From Lentisphaeria bacterium (lineage in GTDB: Bacteria; Verrucomicrobiota; Lentisphaeria; Oligosphaerales; Oligosphaeraceae): a DNA stretch of 64,000 bases. The notes under the pieces are model-generated. The model was not told the DNA's origin. It did not search any database and saw nothing but the letters and a program-made list of their open reading frames with translations. Position 1 is the first letter of the stretch, and each line of letters opens with the position of its first letter. The stretch spans positions 62,001 to 126,000 of the forward strand of contig JAEEYQ010000046.1 in the NCBI GenBank assembly GCA_016288215.1, written 5' to 3'. Both the position numbers and the translations under genes were made by a program. Positions 36,308 through 45,383 of the stretch are shown piece by piece.

Positions 36308-37519
36308 CTATAAAAAGGCGGCGAGACAGCGGAGAGTCTTGTCCACGGTGGGATAGTCTTTGAAGAGAAAGCCCTTTTTGTCGAACCACGGGGTTGCCTT
36401 TAGCCGTTCCTCCAGGCCGGCTTCAGCCAAAAGGGAGCGGTCCACGCCGATGAGCAGGGGAAAATCGGGCTGGCTGTCCATGAACTCCAGCCGTTCCTGC
36501 AGCGGTCTTGCATGCCACTTGTGGAACAGCTCCAGATGAACCACCATGCCCTTTGGGCTGCGGAAACTCAGGTCTGGAAAGATCAGCTCTCCCTTCCGCC
36601 CCTTCAGAAAACTGGTCTGCTCCAAGATGCTCCAGTCCTTCACCTTCTCCTTGAAGTAGTTATGGAACATTTTGATCTCCTCTGGAACATAGGCGCTGTA
36701 GACATGGTAATGGGAGCTCAGGCCCGTTGTCTGATCCAGCCGCAACAGCCTGCGCTTCTCCTTCCATTCCACTTCCGCCTCCATGGTCCATTGCCTCAAG
36801 GTGCAGACGGCAGGGAAGAAGCAGGCCAGTTGCATGCCATAGCGTTTGCCTTGCGTGAACAGGCTGCCCGGCCCCTCGATGACCAATTTCAGCTCGTCGG
36901 AACATTTCCCCTCATAAAGACGAGCCAGCAGACGGAAGAATTTCAGATACTTGAAGAGCCGCCGCAGCCGGGCCGGTTCCTCACCGCGGATGGTCAGGGT
37001 CATGGTGTCCGCAAAAAACAGCAGCGCCTGAACCAAGGCGCAGTTGTAGCGGGCAAGAAGCTGAGGGGGCGTCAGTTCTGGAAAATTCAGAAGTCTATCG
37101 TATTCAGGAAGATCCGCGTAAAGCTGTCCATCATCAAGCAGACTGGGTTTGCCAGCCTGTTCGCGGATGAGCCGCAAATATTCCTCCTCCTCCGGCCAGT
37201 TCTCGTGGCGCAGCACCGAAGCGGAGATGGCGAAGAGCCGCAGCCGTTGGGCGGTGAAGTCCACATCCTCTCGGGCGGAATAGACTGCCAAATCCTCCGT
37301 CAGTTTGGCCAGCCCTTTGGCGGCCTTCGGGTTGTCGGCGGCCATGACCACAGGCTCCACCAGTTCCTCTATCTGACTGCGGGTGGCTTCTTTACAGCGA
37401 CAATACACATCCAGAAGCTCCCGTGCCGACTCCAAGGCCGCGGCATCGTCCAGCGGAATGAAGGAGGGGCGGATTTCCCTGCCGGTGCACCTACAGTTGA
37501 TCATGTCTTTCGTAAGCAC
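36308..37519 (-). CDS. DUF790/Bax1-type nuclease
   Basis: The protein (403 aa) matches DUF790, known in archaea as Bax1, the endonuclease partner of XPB helicase. The N-terminus MLTKDMINCRCTGREIRPSF fits the family pattern if translation starts at the GTG at 37519, which has AAGGAG 8 nt upstream; ATG 37504 is an alternative. The C-terminal nuclease region shows GELIFPDLSFRSPKGMVVHL followed by Glu, consistent with a PD-(D/E)xK core. It overlaps the helicase gene by 29 bp, implying co-translation. Confidence 0.85.
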   Translation of the reverse strand: MLTKDMINCRCTGREIRPSFIPLDDAAALESARELLDVYCRCKEATRSQIEELVEPVVMAADNPKAAKGLAKLTEDLAVYSAREDVDFTAQRLRLFAISASVLRHENWPEEEEYLRLIREQAGKPSLLDDGQLYADLPEYDRLLNFPELTPPQLLARYNCALVQALLFFADTMTLTIRGEEPARLRRLFKYLKFFRLLARLYEGKCSDELKLVIEGPGSLFTQGKRYGMQLACFFPAVCTLRQWTMEAEVEWKEKRRLLRLDQTTGLSSHYHVYSAYVPEEIKMFHNYFKEKVKDWSILEQTSFLKGRKGELIFPDLSFRSPKGMVVHLELFHKWHARPLQERLEFMDSQPDFPLLIGVDRSLLAEAGLEERLKATPWFDKKGFLFKDYPTVDKTLRCLAAFL

Positions 37520-38891
37520 TGTGCTGTCTCCTTCGTTCGCTGACACTTCCCTCGCCCGTGCCAAAGCTAATTAGCTCGTACAGAACGGCTTGCTTGTCCG
37601 CCGCCGGCCGCAGAATCCGTCCCAGCCGCTGGACATGCTCACGGATGCTGCCGCTGCCGGAGATCACAATGCCCACACTGGCCTCTGGCACGTCCACTCC
37701 TTCGTTGAGCACCTTGCTGGTGACCAGACAGGGCAAATCGCCGTTGCGGAATCCCTCCAGAAGCGCATGGCGCTCCGCCAGTTTGGTATGATGGGTCAGC
37801 ACGGGCAGGACAAAGCGGCTACCGATTTCGTAGGCGGTCTCATTGTCCGCCGTGAAGACCAAGATGCGCTCCTTGTTGTGCAGACGCAGCAAGTCCCACA
37901 GCTTGCGCAACTTCGCCCTTCCTGTGCGGGCTATTCGCCGCTGCTCGAGAAAGGCATTCATGGCTTCTCGCCCATTAGGCCTTCGGACGCAGGCATTTAG
38001 AAAACTCTTCCAACCATCTGGACGGGAGAAGTCAATGGCATTGGCGCGGACAAAGGCGATATACGTCTCCCGATAGGTGTCATAGGCCTGCCGTTCATCT
38101 GGGTCCAGTTGGACCGCAATGCGTTCCGTGCGATAGGGGGCCAACACGCGTCCGTCCATTTCACGGATGTCCCGCCGATAGCATATGGGACCCATCAGGT
38201 CCTCCAGGGTTCCCACGGTGCCGTCCCCCCGTTCGGGAGTGGCACTGAGCCCCAGCCGATAGGGGGCAATGGCCCATCGGGCCAGCATCTGGTTCATGGG
38301 GCCGGGCAGATGGTGGCATTCATCCGCCACAAGCAGTCCGAACCGATTGCCGATGGTCTCCATGAGCAGGACGGCGGAATCGTAGGTGCTCACCGTGATG
38401 TCGCTGATGTCCTTGCTGCCGCCCCCCAAGACGCCGATGGGGCTTCCGAAGGCCTGTTCTAATTGGTTAACCCATTGCTCCACAAGGTCTAACGTTGGAA
38501 CCACCACAATGGCGGAACGCGCTGTTCGGCTGATGGCCATTTGCGCCACGAAGGATTTTCCCGTGCCTGTTGGCAACACCACAATGCCTCGCCGCTGGGC
38601 CTTCTCCCATGCCTCGATGGCCGCCGCTTGGTAGTCTCGGGGCGGATGAGTCATCGCCATACGGCGAGACAGCACCGTGTACTGTCTTGCCTGGTCGTCA
38701 TAGGGCAGATTCTGCCGATGCAGGCTCATGATCAGCTCCGCATAGCGGATTCCCTCCGCACGCCAGCAGTCCACTCGTTCATCATACACGCAGATTTCCC
38801 TGATGGGCAATAACGTGTCTTTGGACGCCTCCACCAACAGCGTTCCATCCTTGAATGAAATGATGGGAATTTCAGTTTCTTTCATAATCAT
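37491..38891 (-). CDS. XPB-type DEAH helicase
   Basis: The 466-aa superfamily 2 helicase resembles archaeal XPB: a short N-terminal damage-recognition-like region (IISFKDGTLLVEAS), Q-region RDYQAAAIEAWEKA, Walker A PTGTGKS (residues 107-113), DECHH (190-194), SATPERGDG (216-224), and helicase domain 2 with ILVFTADNETAYEI, TSKVLNEGVDVP and motif VI HVQRLGRILRP. It should unwind DNA at damage or bubbles, with the downstream Bax1-like nuclease cutting. The ATG at 38891 or 38885 is used; no good ribosome site is visible. Confidence 0.88.
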   Translation of the reverse strand: MIMKETEIPIISFKDGTLLVEASKDTLLPIREICVYDERVDCWRAEGIRYAELIMSLHRQNLPYDDQARQYTVLSRRMAMTHPPRDYQAAAIEAWEKAQRRGIVVLPTGTGKSFVAQMAISRTARSAIVVVPTLDLVEQWVNQLEQAFGSPIGVLGGGSKDISDITVSTYDSAVLLMETIGNRFGLLVADECHHLPGPMNQMLARWAIAPYRLGLSATPERGDGTVGTLEDLMGPICYRRDIREMDGRVLAPYRTERIAVQLDPDERQAYDTYRETYIAFVRANAIDFSRPDGWKSFLNACVRRPNGREAMNAFLEQRRIARTGRAKLRKLWDLLRLHNKERILVFTADNETAYEIGSRFVLPVLTHHTKLAERHALLEGFRNGDLPCLVTSKVLNEGVDVPEASVGIVISGSGSIREHVQRLGRILRPAADKQAVLYELISFGTGEGSVSERRRQHSAYERHDQL

Positions 38892-39140
38892 TCAATATAT
38901 ATCATAAAAAGAAATATGCAATGCGAAACGTGGAATTTGGCTGTCCCATTTTGGAAGAGGTGGCTCCGAGATGGCTCCTTCGTCCTTGCAGCTGTGCCCA
39001 ACTGCGATGTGTGACGGCAAGACTCTTTCAATCATTGAGGCGCCATCTCCATTGTGTCAGCTTGCAATCCGAATCAGGACGAATAATATTATGCATTTGT
39101 GCGTTTTGGCGTAGCTTTTGTGGCGTGAGGGGGGAAGACA

Positions 39141-39602
39141 ATGGAACTCGTGTATAGAAAGCTGACAGACAATGACTTGGAGACGTTCATCCAGATGCGC
39201 ATTCGCCAGCTTCGCGAGGAAGGAGCGAAAGATGAACGGGACCTTGCCCCCATGCTGCGCGATTATTACACAAGGCATATGGCCGACGGCACATTCGTGT
39301 CATGGCTATGTCTGGACGGAAGTCGAATCGTCGGCACAAGCGGCATGTCATTTGTCGAGAAGCCGCCGTATTATGGTTGCCCAAACGGCAGGATAGGCCT
39401 TTTGTCCAGCATGTTCACAGAGCCTGAATACCGCCGTCGCGGAATTGCCCGAAGGCTGCTTTCCCTTGTGGTGGAGGAGGCAAAGGCATACGGTTGCGGC
39501 ACGGTTCAGATCACGGCGTCGAACATGGGAGTTCTGCTTTATGCCAATTTCGGCTTTGTGAAGAACGGTAATTTCATGCAATACGCGATAAAGGATTTAT
39601 GA
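39141..39602 (+). CDS. GNAT-family N-acetyltransferase
   Basis: The 153-aa single-domain acetyltransferase has motif A (LSSMFTEPEYRRRGIARRLL) with the RRRGIA pyrophosphate loop that binds acetyl-CoA, and motif B (ITASNMGVLLYANFGFVKN). The acceptor cannot be inferred. Its stop overlaps the start of the next gene as ATGA, so they form a coupled pair. Confidence 0.9.
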   Translation: MELVYRKLTDNDLETFIQMRIRQLREEGAKDERDLAPMLRDYYTRHMADGTFVSWLCLDGSRIVGTSGMSFVEKPPYYGCPNGRIGLLSSMFTEPEYRRRGIARRLLSLVVEEAKAYGCGTVQITASNMGVLLYANFGFVKNGNFMQYAIKDL

Positions 39603-40633
39603 GGATAGTTGAATACTTTGAGTCCGATGCCTCCACAAGGCAAATGCTGCTGTTGGAGCTGCGCCGATGCGAATGGTCGGCTGGCGGATTCCTTTTGCGT
39701 CTGCTGGAAGAGGAGACATTTCATAAGACGCTTGGAGGCGAAGGAAAACTCTTTTTCCTGCTTGACGGCAATGCGGTTGTCTCCTTCCTGACGCTGACGA
39801 CACAGGACTGCATTGTGGAGCCAAGTATGACGCCGTGGATCGGCTTCGTCTTTACTTTCCCTAAATACCGTGGCCAACGTCAAATAGGAGTTCTTCTTGA
39901 CCACGCGCGGAAATGCGCTGCGCAAAATGGCTCGCCTTTCGTCTACCTTGCCACCGACCATGTTGGTCTGTATGAAAAATATGGATTCTCCTTTTGGGGA
40001 AATCGAAAGGATATACACGGTGAAATGTCCCGTGTTTACTATGCTCCGGCCGCCGACATTTCGATGATTGCCGAGGACGCCCAGAAGCGCGGCTTTGAAG
40101 TCATCTTCCGTAGCGGCGTCAGAGAGGCATGGGAGGGGATTGGCGCGAAGGTCAATCCAGTCGGCTCATTGGCGATGGGGCTCCTGATGACGCATCGTGA
40201 CATTGACTTCCATATCTACACAGACACGTTGGATGTGGGAGAAAGCTTCAAGGCAATCTCGCGAATCTGCTCCAACCCGAATGTCACGCGCCTCGGATAC
40301 CGCAATCTGGCCGCAACGGAGGAGGCATGTCTTGAATGGCACGCATGGTATGATCTTGATGGAGAAGAGTGGCAGATCGACATGATCCAGATTCTGAAGG
40401 GATCCCAATTTGATGGCTATTTTGAGCATGTCGCTGAGCGTATCATAGCAGTTTTGACTCCAGAGACACGCCGTGTAATTCTTGAACTCAAGGCACTTAC
40501 GCCAGCGGACGAACACATCATGGGCATTGAGTATTATCAGGCGGTGATTGCCGATGGAATCCGTACATACGACCAGTTTTCAATCTGGCGAAAAGAGCAT
40601 CCGACTTGCGGAATCAACCTGTGGTGTCCGTAA
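39599..40633 (+). CDS. GNAT acetyltransferase fused to a nucleotidyltransferase-like domain
   Basis: The 344-aa protein has an N-terminal GNAT domain (IGFVFTFPKYRGQRQIGVLL; ATDHVGLYEKYGFSFWG). From about residue 170 the C-terminal half shows NPVGSLAMGLLMTHRDIDFH, which fits the GS...DID pattern of nucleotidyltransferase-fold proteins, with a later acidic strand WQIDMIQ. Both halves appear intact. It is translationally coupled to the upstream acetyltransferase. A role in modifying a small molecule such as an antibiotic or amine is possible but not shown. Confidence 0.7.
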   Translation: MRIVEYFESDASTRQMLLLELRRCEWSAGGFLLRLLEEETFHKTLGGEGKLFFLLDGNAVVSFLTLTTQDCIVEPSMTPWIGFVFTFPKYRGQRQIGVLLDHARKCAAQNGSPFVYLATDHVGLYEKYGFSFWGNRKDIHGEMSRVYYAPAADISMIAEDAQKRGFEVIFRSGVREAWEGIGAKVNPVGSLAMGLLMTHRDIDFHIYTDTLDVGESFKAISRICSNPNVTRLGYRNLAATEEACLEWHAWYDLDGEEWQIDMIQILKGSQFDGYFEHVAERIIAVLTPETRRVILELKALTPADEHIMGIEYYQAVIADGIRTYDQFSIWRKEHPTCGINLWCP

Positions 40634-40710
40634 CGCGGGACGTGGAGCGGAGTGAGGGGCCATCCGTCTGAAAAACCGCGGCGTCAAGTTGAAGCACCTT
40701 GGGACATGAA

Positions 40711-40738
40711 CTACATTATATAGATAGAGGTATATAAG
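40711..40738. promoter_or_regulatory. AT-rich near-palindromic element upstream of secreted-protein gene
   Basis: CATTATATAGATAGAGGTAT then ATAAGG lies about 60-85 bp before the ATG at 40798. It matches the element at 4868-4894 (both read ...TATAG..GGTATATA.GG on the plus strand), although the two flanked genes have opposite orientation. Confidence 0.35.
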
Positions 40739-40797
40739 GGGCAAGGGGGAGATTTAGGAATTTGCAAGTTGGGGAAGCGGGAAGTGGAATTTCGGCC

Positions 40798-42516
40798 ATG
40801 AAACATGTCAATTGCATATGTCTGCTGTCAATGTGCGCCATGCTATCGTTGGCGCCGAGGGCATATTCGCGCCGTGTTCCAGTCGATCAGAAGAAAATCA
40901 TCCACTTCGGCTTTGTGTCTCCTTCGACTCCCGAAGAGGTTATGGATGAAGGTTTTAAGAACCTAGACGCCCACTGTCCATTTGACGGCATTGGAATCAA
41001 TCCTGCCGTAAAGATCACACGCGACGGCAAGACCTTCACCTACTATCCGCTGCACCATGTCGGGGCGCCGTATTTGCTTTCCAAGGAGGATTTTGCAGAG
41101 CAGATTCCCTTTTTTCGCAAATTTCAGTCGACGCGACTGAAGCACAATTTCTTCATTTTCAACTCATCGCCCTTCAATGGCGACTGGTTTGACGACGAGG
41201 CATGGAAGCGGACGCTCAACAACTTCAGCATGTTTGCCTGGGTCGCAAAGGAAGCGGGCTTTGAAGGCCTCTGTCTGGACCTCGAACCCTATGCCCTGAC
41301 CAAACTTCCATTCATGTTCCGTCCGCACCTTGGGCATTCCTTTGAGGAGACCACGCGGCAAGTCCGCCTCCGCGGCAAAGAATGGATTGAGGAAATCAGC
41401 CGCCAGTTTCCCGACATGACGCTTTTCACCTTCTACTGGGCATCGCTCTGCACTTCGTCCTACATGGCGGAACATCCTGAAATGCAGGAGAATACACAAA
41501 CGGGGCTGATGATCGCCTTCATGAACGGCGTCTATGACGGCGCACCTGACACGATGACCATCGTCGATGGAAACGAAGGCCCCGGCTACCACGCCGCCTC
41601 GGAGGAGGACTACGCCAAAATCACAGGCTGCTACCGTCGTTTCGCCGACGCATGGATCGACCCCGCCAACAGAGCCAAATTCTGGCAAATCACCTCCATG
41701 GGCATTTCCTTTTATCTAGACAGCTACGTAAAGCGGGAGAATGCAGGCCAATACAATCTTTGTGACAAATCCGACAATCCGACGCAGCTTCTCGCCTCCA
41801 ACGTCAGCCATGCCCTTGACTATGCGGACGAATATGTGTGGTTTTGGTGCGAAGAGGGCAACTTCTGGCCCAATAGCTTCAAGTCCAACCGTCCATTTTG
41901 GGGAGAACGGCTGCCCTATTGCATAGAGGCCATTCAGTCGGGACGAAATCTGCTCGCATCAATGAACCAATACGCCAACCCCGTGAACCTCCTGAAGAAC
42001 GGTTCTTTGGAGTCAGGCGACAGCGGTGAGCCAAACGGCCCAGACCAATACGACGGCGGAATACAGTTCTGGCCGGCATGGCAGGCTGAAGACACGCCGA
42101 AGGGGACCATCCGCAGCGAAAACGGCATGCTTCGGATGGTCAATGTCACCTACGGGGGCATTTCGCAGGCCATCTCCGGAATCAAGGCAGGACAGCAGTT
42201 CATCATCCGTGCGCGATGCAAGAACGAAAGCCGTTTCTCCATGCCGACTCTCATCTATTTCTTCCGTGACCAACCGGACACGGGAGTCTGGGGACAGCAA
42301 TCCACCGCCTTCACCGAAGACGTCGGCGAAGGATGGAAGCGCGCCACCATCTACGTCACGGTCCCTGACGGGCACAACATCGCCGCCCTCAATGTCTATG
42401 TCGGTTGCATTGGATTCCAAGATCCCACGGGCCAGGACAAGGGGTGCCTTTTTGACGATGTGGAGTTGCATGAAGTCATATTCCCGTGGACCGTCAAACA
42501 AGTCCTTATGAAGTAG
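40798..42516 (+). CDS. Secreted TIM-barrel protein with carbohydrate-binding-like C-terminus
   Basis: The product (572 aa from ATG 40798) has signal peptide MKHVNCICLLSMCAMLSLAP followed by RAYSRR. The catalytic-looking domain has GFVSPSTPEEVMDEGFKNLD and GFEGLCLDLEPYAL, with acidic residues at a barrel-strand end as in glycosidases. The C-terminal 180 residues from NLLKNGSLESGDSGEPNGPD form a jelly-roll-like CBM module ending CLFDDVELHEV. The in-frame TTG at 40762 precedes the signal and is rejected. It ends 8 bp before xth. The substrate is unknown. Confidence 0.75.
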   Translation: MKHVNCICLLSMCAMLSLAPRAYSRRVPVDQKKIIHFGFVSPSTPEEVMDEGFKNLDAHCPFDGIGINPAVKITRDGKTFTYYPLHHVGAPYLLSKEDFAEQIPFFRKFQSTRLKHNFFIFNSSPFNGDWFDDEAWKRTLNNFSMFAWVAKEAGFEGLCLDLEPYALTKLPFMFRPHLGHSFEETTRQVRLRGKEWIEEISRQFPDMTLFTFYWASLCTSSYMAEHPEMQENTQTGLMIAFMNGVYDGAPDTMTIVDGNEGPGYHAASEEDYAKITGCYRRFADAWIDPANRAKFWQITSMGISFYLDSYVKRENAGQYNLCDKSDNPTQLLASNVSHALDYADEYVWFWCEEGNFWPNSFKSNRPFWGERLPYCIEAIQSGRNLLASMNQYANPVNLLKNGSLESGDSGEPNGPDQYDGGIQFWPAWQAEDTPKGTIRSENGMLRMVNVTYGGISQAISGIKAGQQFIIRARCKNESRFSMPTLIYFFRDQPDTGVWGQQSTAFTEDVGEGWKRATIYVTVPDGHNIAALNVYVGCIGFQDPTGQDKGCLFDDVELHEVIFPWTVKQVLMK

Positions 42517-42524
42517 GCAGATAG

Positions 42525-43289
42525 ATGAAACTGATATCATGGAACGTGAACGGCATCCGCGCCGTGCAGAAGAAAGGGTTTGTGGACTGGCTGGAGGCCT
42601 GCGGGGCGGACTGCGTCTGTCTTCAGGAGACCAAAGCCTCTGCCGACCAGCTGGAACAGGAGCTGACGGCGGTCGGCGGCTACCGATCCGTCATGAAGTC
42701 CGCCGTTCGCAAAGGCTACAGTGGGGTCATGACCTATTATCGTCAGGAACCCTTGTCAGTCAGTGACTTAGGATGTCCTGAATTTGACGAGGAAGGGCGC
42801 GCGCTCATCTTCGAATATCCTGCCTTCTTCCTGCTGAACTGCTATTTCCCCAACAGCCAGGACGGCGGGGCCCGGCTGGACTACAAACTGGGCTTCTGCG
42901 CCGCCGTCCTGGACAAATGCAAAGAGCTGACGGCGAGAGGACGGCACATCGTCCTTTGCGGTGACTACAACATCGCCCATCAGCCCATCGACCTGGCCCG
43001 CCCGAAGGAGAATGAAGGCAATCCGGGCTATCTGCCGGAGGAGAGGGAGTGGATGAGCACCTTTTTGGGGGCGGGCTTCGTCGACACCTTCCGCATGTTT
43101 CATCCAGAGCCGGGGCAGTACAGCTGGTGGAGCTATCGCATGAAAGCCCGCGAGCGGAACGTGGGCTGGAGAATCGACTACCATTGCGTCGACGAGGCGT
43201 TCCGACCGCAGATTCGCGCCGCCGCCATCCATGCCGACGTGATGGGCTCGGACCACTGTCCCGTTTCCGTTGACCTCGTGGACGCCTAA
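42525..43289 (+). CDS. xth: Exodeoxyribonuclease III
   Basis: The 254-aa AP endonuclease/3'-exonuclease of base excision repair. All exonuclease-endonuclease-phosphatase motifs are present: SWNVNGIRA, LQETKA (metal Glu), YFPNSQDG, CGDYNIAH, WRIDYHCVD and the final MGSDHCPVSVDL with catalytic His. The length and PNSQDGGARLDYKLGF segment match the ExoA branch. It sits close to the preceding and following genes (8 bp and 19 bp). Confidence 0.96.
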   Translation: MKLISWNVNGIRAVQKKGFVDWLEACGADCVCLQETKASADQLEQELTAVGGYRSVMKSAVRKGYSGVMTYYRQEPLSVSDLGCPEFDEEGRALIFEYPAFFLLNCYFPNSQDGGARLDYKLGFCAAVLDKCKELTARGRHIVLCGDYNIAHQPIDLARPKENEGNPGYLPEEREWMSTFLGAGFVDTFRMFHPEPGQYSWWSYRMKARERNVGWRIDYHCVDEAFRPQIRAAAIHADVMGSDHCPVSVDLVDA

Positions 43290-43308
43290 AAAGGGCAGGG
43301 GGACCGTC

Positions 43309-44040
43309 ATGCAGGAATCATACCATTGTCTATATGGAATCAATCCCGTCTTCGAGCTCATTCGAGGGGGACGCCGTCCCGTTCGCCAAATTTGGCTCAA
43401 CGAAGGGGGCAAGGCCAATCCGCGCCTGCGGAAACTGGCCCAATTCGCGGCGGAGCGGCAAGTTCCGCTGGAATGGTGCGACAAGATGAAGCTGTTCGAG
43501 CTGTCTGGAACCCGTGAGCATCAGGGGGCCGTGGCGGACGCGGCACCGTTCCCCTACACCCCCTTCAGCGAGATGCTGGAGGCCCCGCGGCTCGTGCTGC
43601 TGGACTCCATCGAAGACCCCCACAACGTGGGGGCGATCATGCGGACGGCGGAAGTGCTTGGCTGGAAGAACATTCTGCTGCCACGCCGCAATTCTCCCAT
43701 GGTGCTTCCCTCCGTGGCCAAGGCGGCGGCGGGGGCCTGCGAGCACCTGAACATCGCGGTGAACTGCTCCGCCAACCAATATGTGAAAATCGCCAAAGAA
43801 GCAGGCTATGTGATCGTCTCGTTGGATGGCGCGGGAAAGAGCTCCCTGGAGGCCGTTCGGGAGACACAGCCCGAAAAGCTGCTGTTGGTGGTCGGCGGCG
43901 AGGACTCGGGGGTCAGCCAATTCATTTTGATGAACAGCGACCATGTGGCGGCCATCCCACAGCGGGGCAAGGTCAATTCCCTCAATGCGTCGGTGGCCGC
44001 CGCCCTCGCCCTGTATCTGTTGAAAGCCCAAGACGTGTGA
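43309..44040 (+). CDS. rlmB: 23S rRNA 2'-O-methyltransferase RlmB-like (TrmH/SpoU family)
   Basis: The protein (243 aa) has an N-terminal substrate-binding domain (YHCLYGINPVFELIRGGRRP) and a SPOUT domain with the three family motifs: DSIEDPHNVGAIMRTAEVLG (motif 1 with Asn and Arg), LLVVGGEDSGVSQ (motif 2) and IPQRGKVNSLNASVAAALAL (motif 3). These methylate a ribose in 23S rRNA, typically G2251. ATG 43309 has AGGGGG just upstream; the in-frame start at 43270 overlaps xth and is rejected. It is probably part of a run with xth and the receiver-domain gene. Confidence 0.92.
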   Translation: MQESYHCLYGINPVFELIRGGRRPVRQIWLNEGGKANPRLRKLAQFAAERQVPLEWCDKMKLFELSGTREHQGAVADAAPFPYTPFSEMLEAPRLVLLDSIEDPHNVGAIMRTAEVLGWKNILLPRRNSPMVLPSVAKAAAGACEHLNIAVNCSANQYVKIAKEAGYVIVSLDGAGKSSLEAVRETQPEKLLLVVGGEDSGVSQFILMNSDHVAAIPQRGKVNSLNASVAAALALYLLKAQDV

Positions 44041-44061
44041 AGTCAAAGCGGAGATTTGTCT

Positions 44062-45207
44062 ATGAACCTGGAAACCAAGGAGTTCGGCAGTTTTGATGAC
44101 AGCATGCAGATGCAGGAGTGGCTGGCTAGCCTGACGGGGCATCTCCAGGTTTTGGACCGCAGCGGCAACCGTCTGCAGGCCTTTCTGGAACTGCTGGAGG
44201 ACGAAGTGGAGTCCCTTCCCGCCGCGGCGGAGCATCTGCGACACAGCATGAAACAGACGGAGCACATCCGCCATTGGTGTGCGCAAATCGGGCATGGAGT
44301 GCCGCAGAACATCATTCGGGACCGATTGGCGTTGGAGCCCCTTCTGGAGGGCGTCCTTGACCGTTGCCACAAAGTTGGCATGAAAGACGTCCATCTGGTC
44401 TCCGGCGACATTCTGAACCTTCAGGGCGACCCCTTCCTGCTTCAGCAGCTGCTTTTCGAGGTTCTGCAGAAACAGGAGCGGAATCGGAGCTGGCAGCTTC
44501 ACGGCAGCTCCTGCGTCGTGACGGAAACCGATGTGGGAATGGCCCGTTCTTCCTGCCCCGCAGGACGTTACGTCCGACTGGACATGCTTCCGACCGATGC
44601 GGAGTCAGCCTCCTCCGCCTTCCCCGACTTGCCTTTGCGGGAGTTTCTCAGCATTGGAGAGCACCTGCTGATGGGAACCGGCGGCATGACGGCCATGGGC
44701 GCCGATGTGCCCTTCTTCTGGTACGGCTGCATGCTGCAGCATGGCGGCGACCTGCTGGTTCATCGGCAGGGGGCGGCCAAAGGTTTCGCCTTTCTCTTCC
44801 CTCAGCTGCAGGAGACCGGCTATGGAGACACCCTGCGGGGGCACCATGAGACGATTCTGCTGGTGGACGATGAGGACATGATTTGGGATGTCATCAGCGA
44901 TATGCTGGAAGAGCTTGGATACGAAGTGCTTCTGGCTGGAAATGGGCAGGAGGCGGTGGAAATCTACTGCGCCAATCCGGGTAAGATTGATTTGGTTCTG
45001 ATGGATATGATCATGCCGGGCATGAACGCGGCTCAGGCCTTCCCACTGCTGAAGCAATTCGATCCGAATGTGAAGGTGCTGCTTTCCAGCGGCTATGTGT
45101 CGGAGGAGGACGCTCAGGAGCTGTTGCATTCGGGGGCCAAGGGCTTTTTGCGTAAACCCTACAGTCTGGCTGACTTGGCTCAACGAATCCGCCAGATTTT
45201 GGACTGA
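44062..45207 (+). CDS. Degenerate kinase-like protein with C-terminal receiver domain
   Basis: The 381-aa protein has an N-terminal helical region (LLEDEVESLPAAAEHLRHSM), a degenerate GHKL-like region (LNLQGDPFLLQQLLFEVLQK resembles an N-box but lacks the essential Asn and later G-boxes), and an intact receiver domain: LLVDDEDM, phosphoacceptor Asp in LVLMDMIMPGM, SSGYVSEEDAQELL and FLRKPYS. It is therefore unlikely to phosphorylate itself and probably receives phosphate from another kinase. ATG 44062 is preferred over TTG 44056. The C-terminus is followed by a heptamer repeat array. Confidence 0.82.
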   Translation: MNLETKEFGSFDDSMQMQEWLASLTGHLQVLDRSGNRLQAFLELLEDEVESLPAAAEHLRHSMKQTEHIRHWCAQIGHGVPQNIIRDRLALEPLLEGVLDRCHKVGMKDVHLVSGDILNLQGDPFLLQQLLFEVLQKQERNRSWQLHGSSCVVTETDVGMARSSCPAGRYVRLDMLPTDAESASSAFPDLPLREFLSIGEHLLMGTGGMTAMGADVPFFWYGCMLQHGGDLLVHRQGAAKGFAFLFPQLQETGYGDTLRGHHETILLVDDEDMIWDVISDMLEELGYEVLLAGNGQEAVEIYCANPGKIDLVLMDMIMPGMNAAQAFPLLKQFDPNVKVLLSSGYVSEEDAQELLHSGAKGFLRKPYSLADLAQRIRQILD

Positions 45208-45221
45208 CGAAATGTGTCCCC

Positions 45222-45317
45222 CGTCTCGCGTCTCGTGTCTCGCGTCTCGCGTCTCGCGTCCCCACAGCTCCCGTCTCTCGTCTCCTGTCTCCCGTCTCTC
45301 GTCTCCCGTCCCCGTCT
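45222..45317. repeat. Heptamer tandem repeat (CGTCTCG/CGTCTCT/CGTCTCC)
   Basis: About 13 units with a 7-nt period, mostly CGTCTCG in the first half and CGTCTCC/CGTCTCT in the second, interrupted once by CCCCACAGCT. It starts 15 bp after the receiver-protein stop and ends about 65 bp before rluB. Confidence 0.9.
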
Positions 45318-45383
45318 TTTAGAATTTTGCTAAGTCATTGCAACATAACAACATACAAAAATCAATAAAAGGAACCCCAAACC

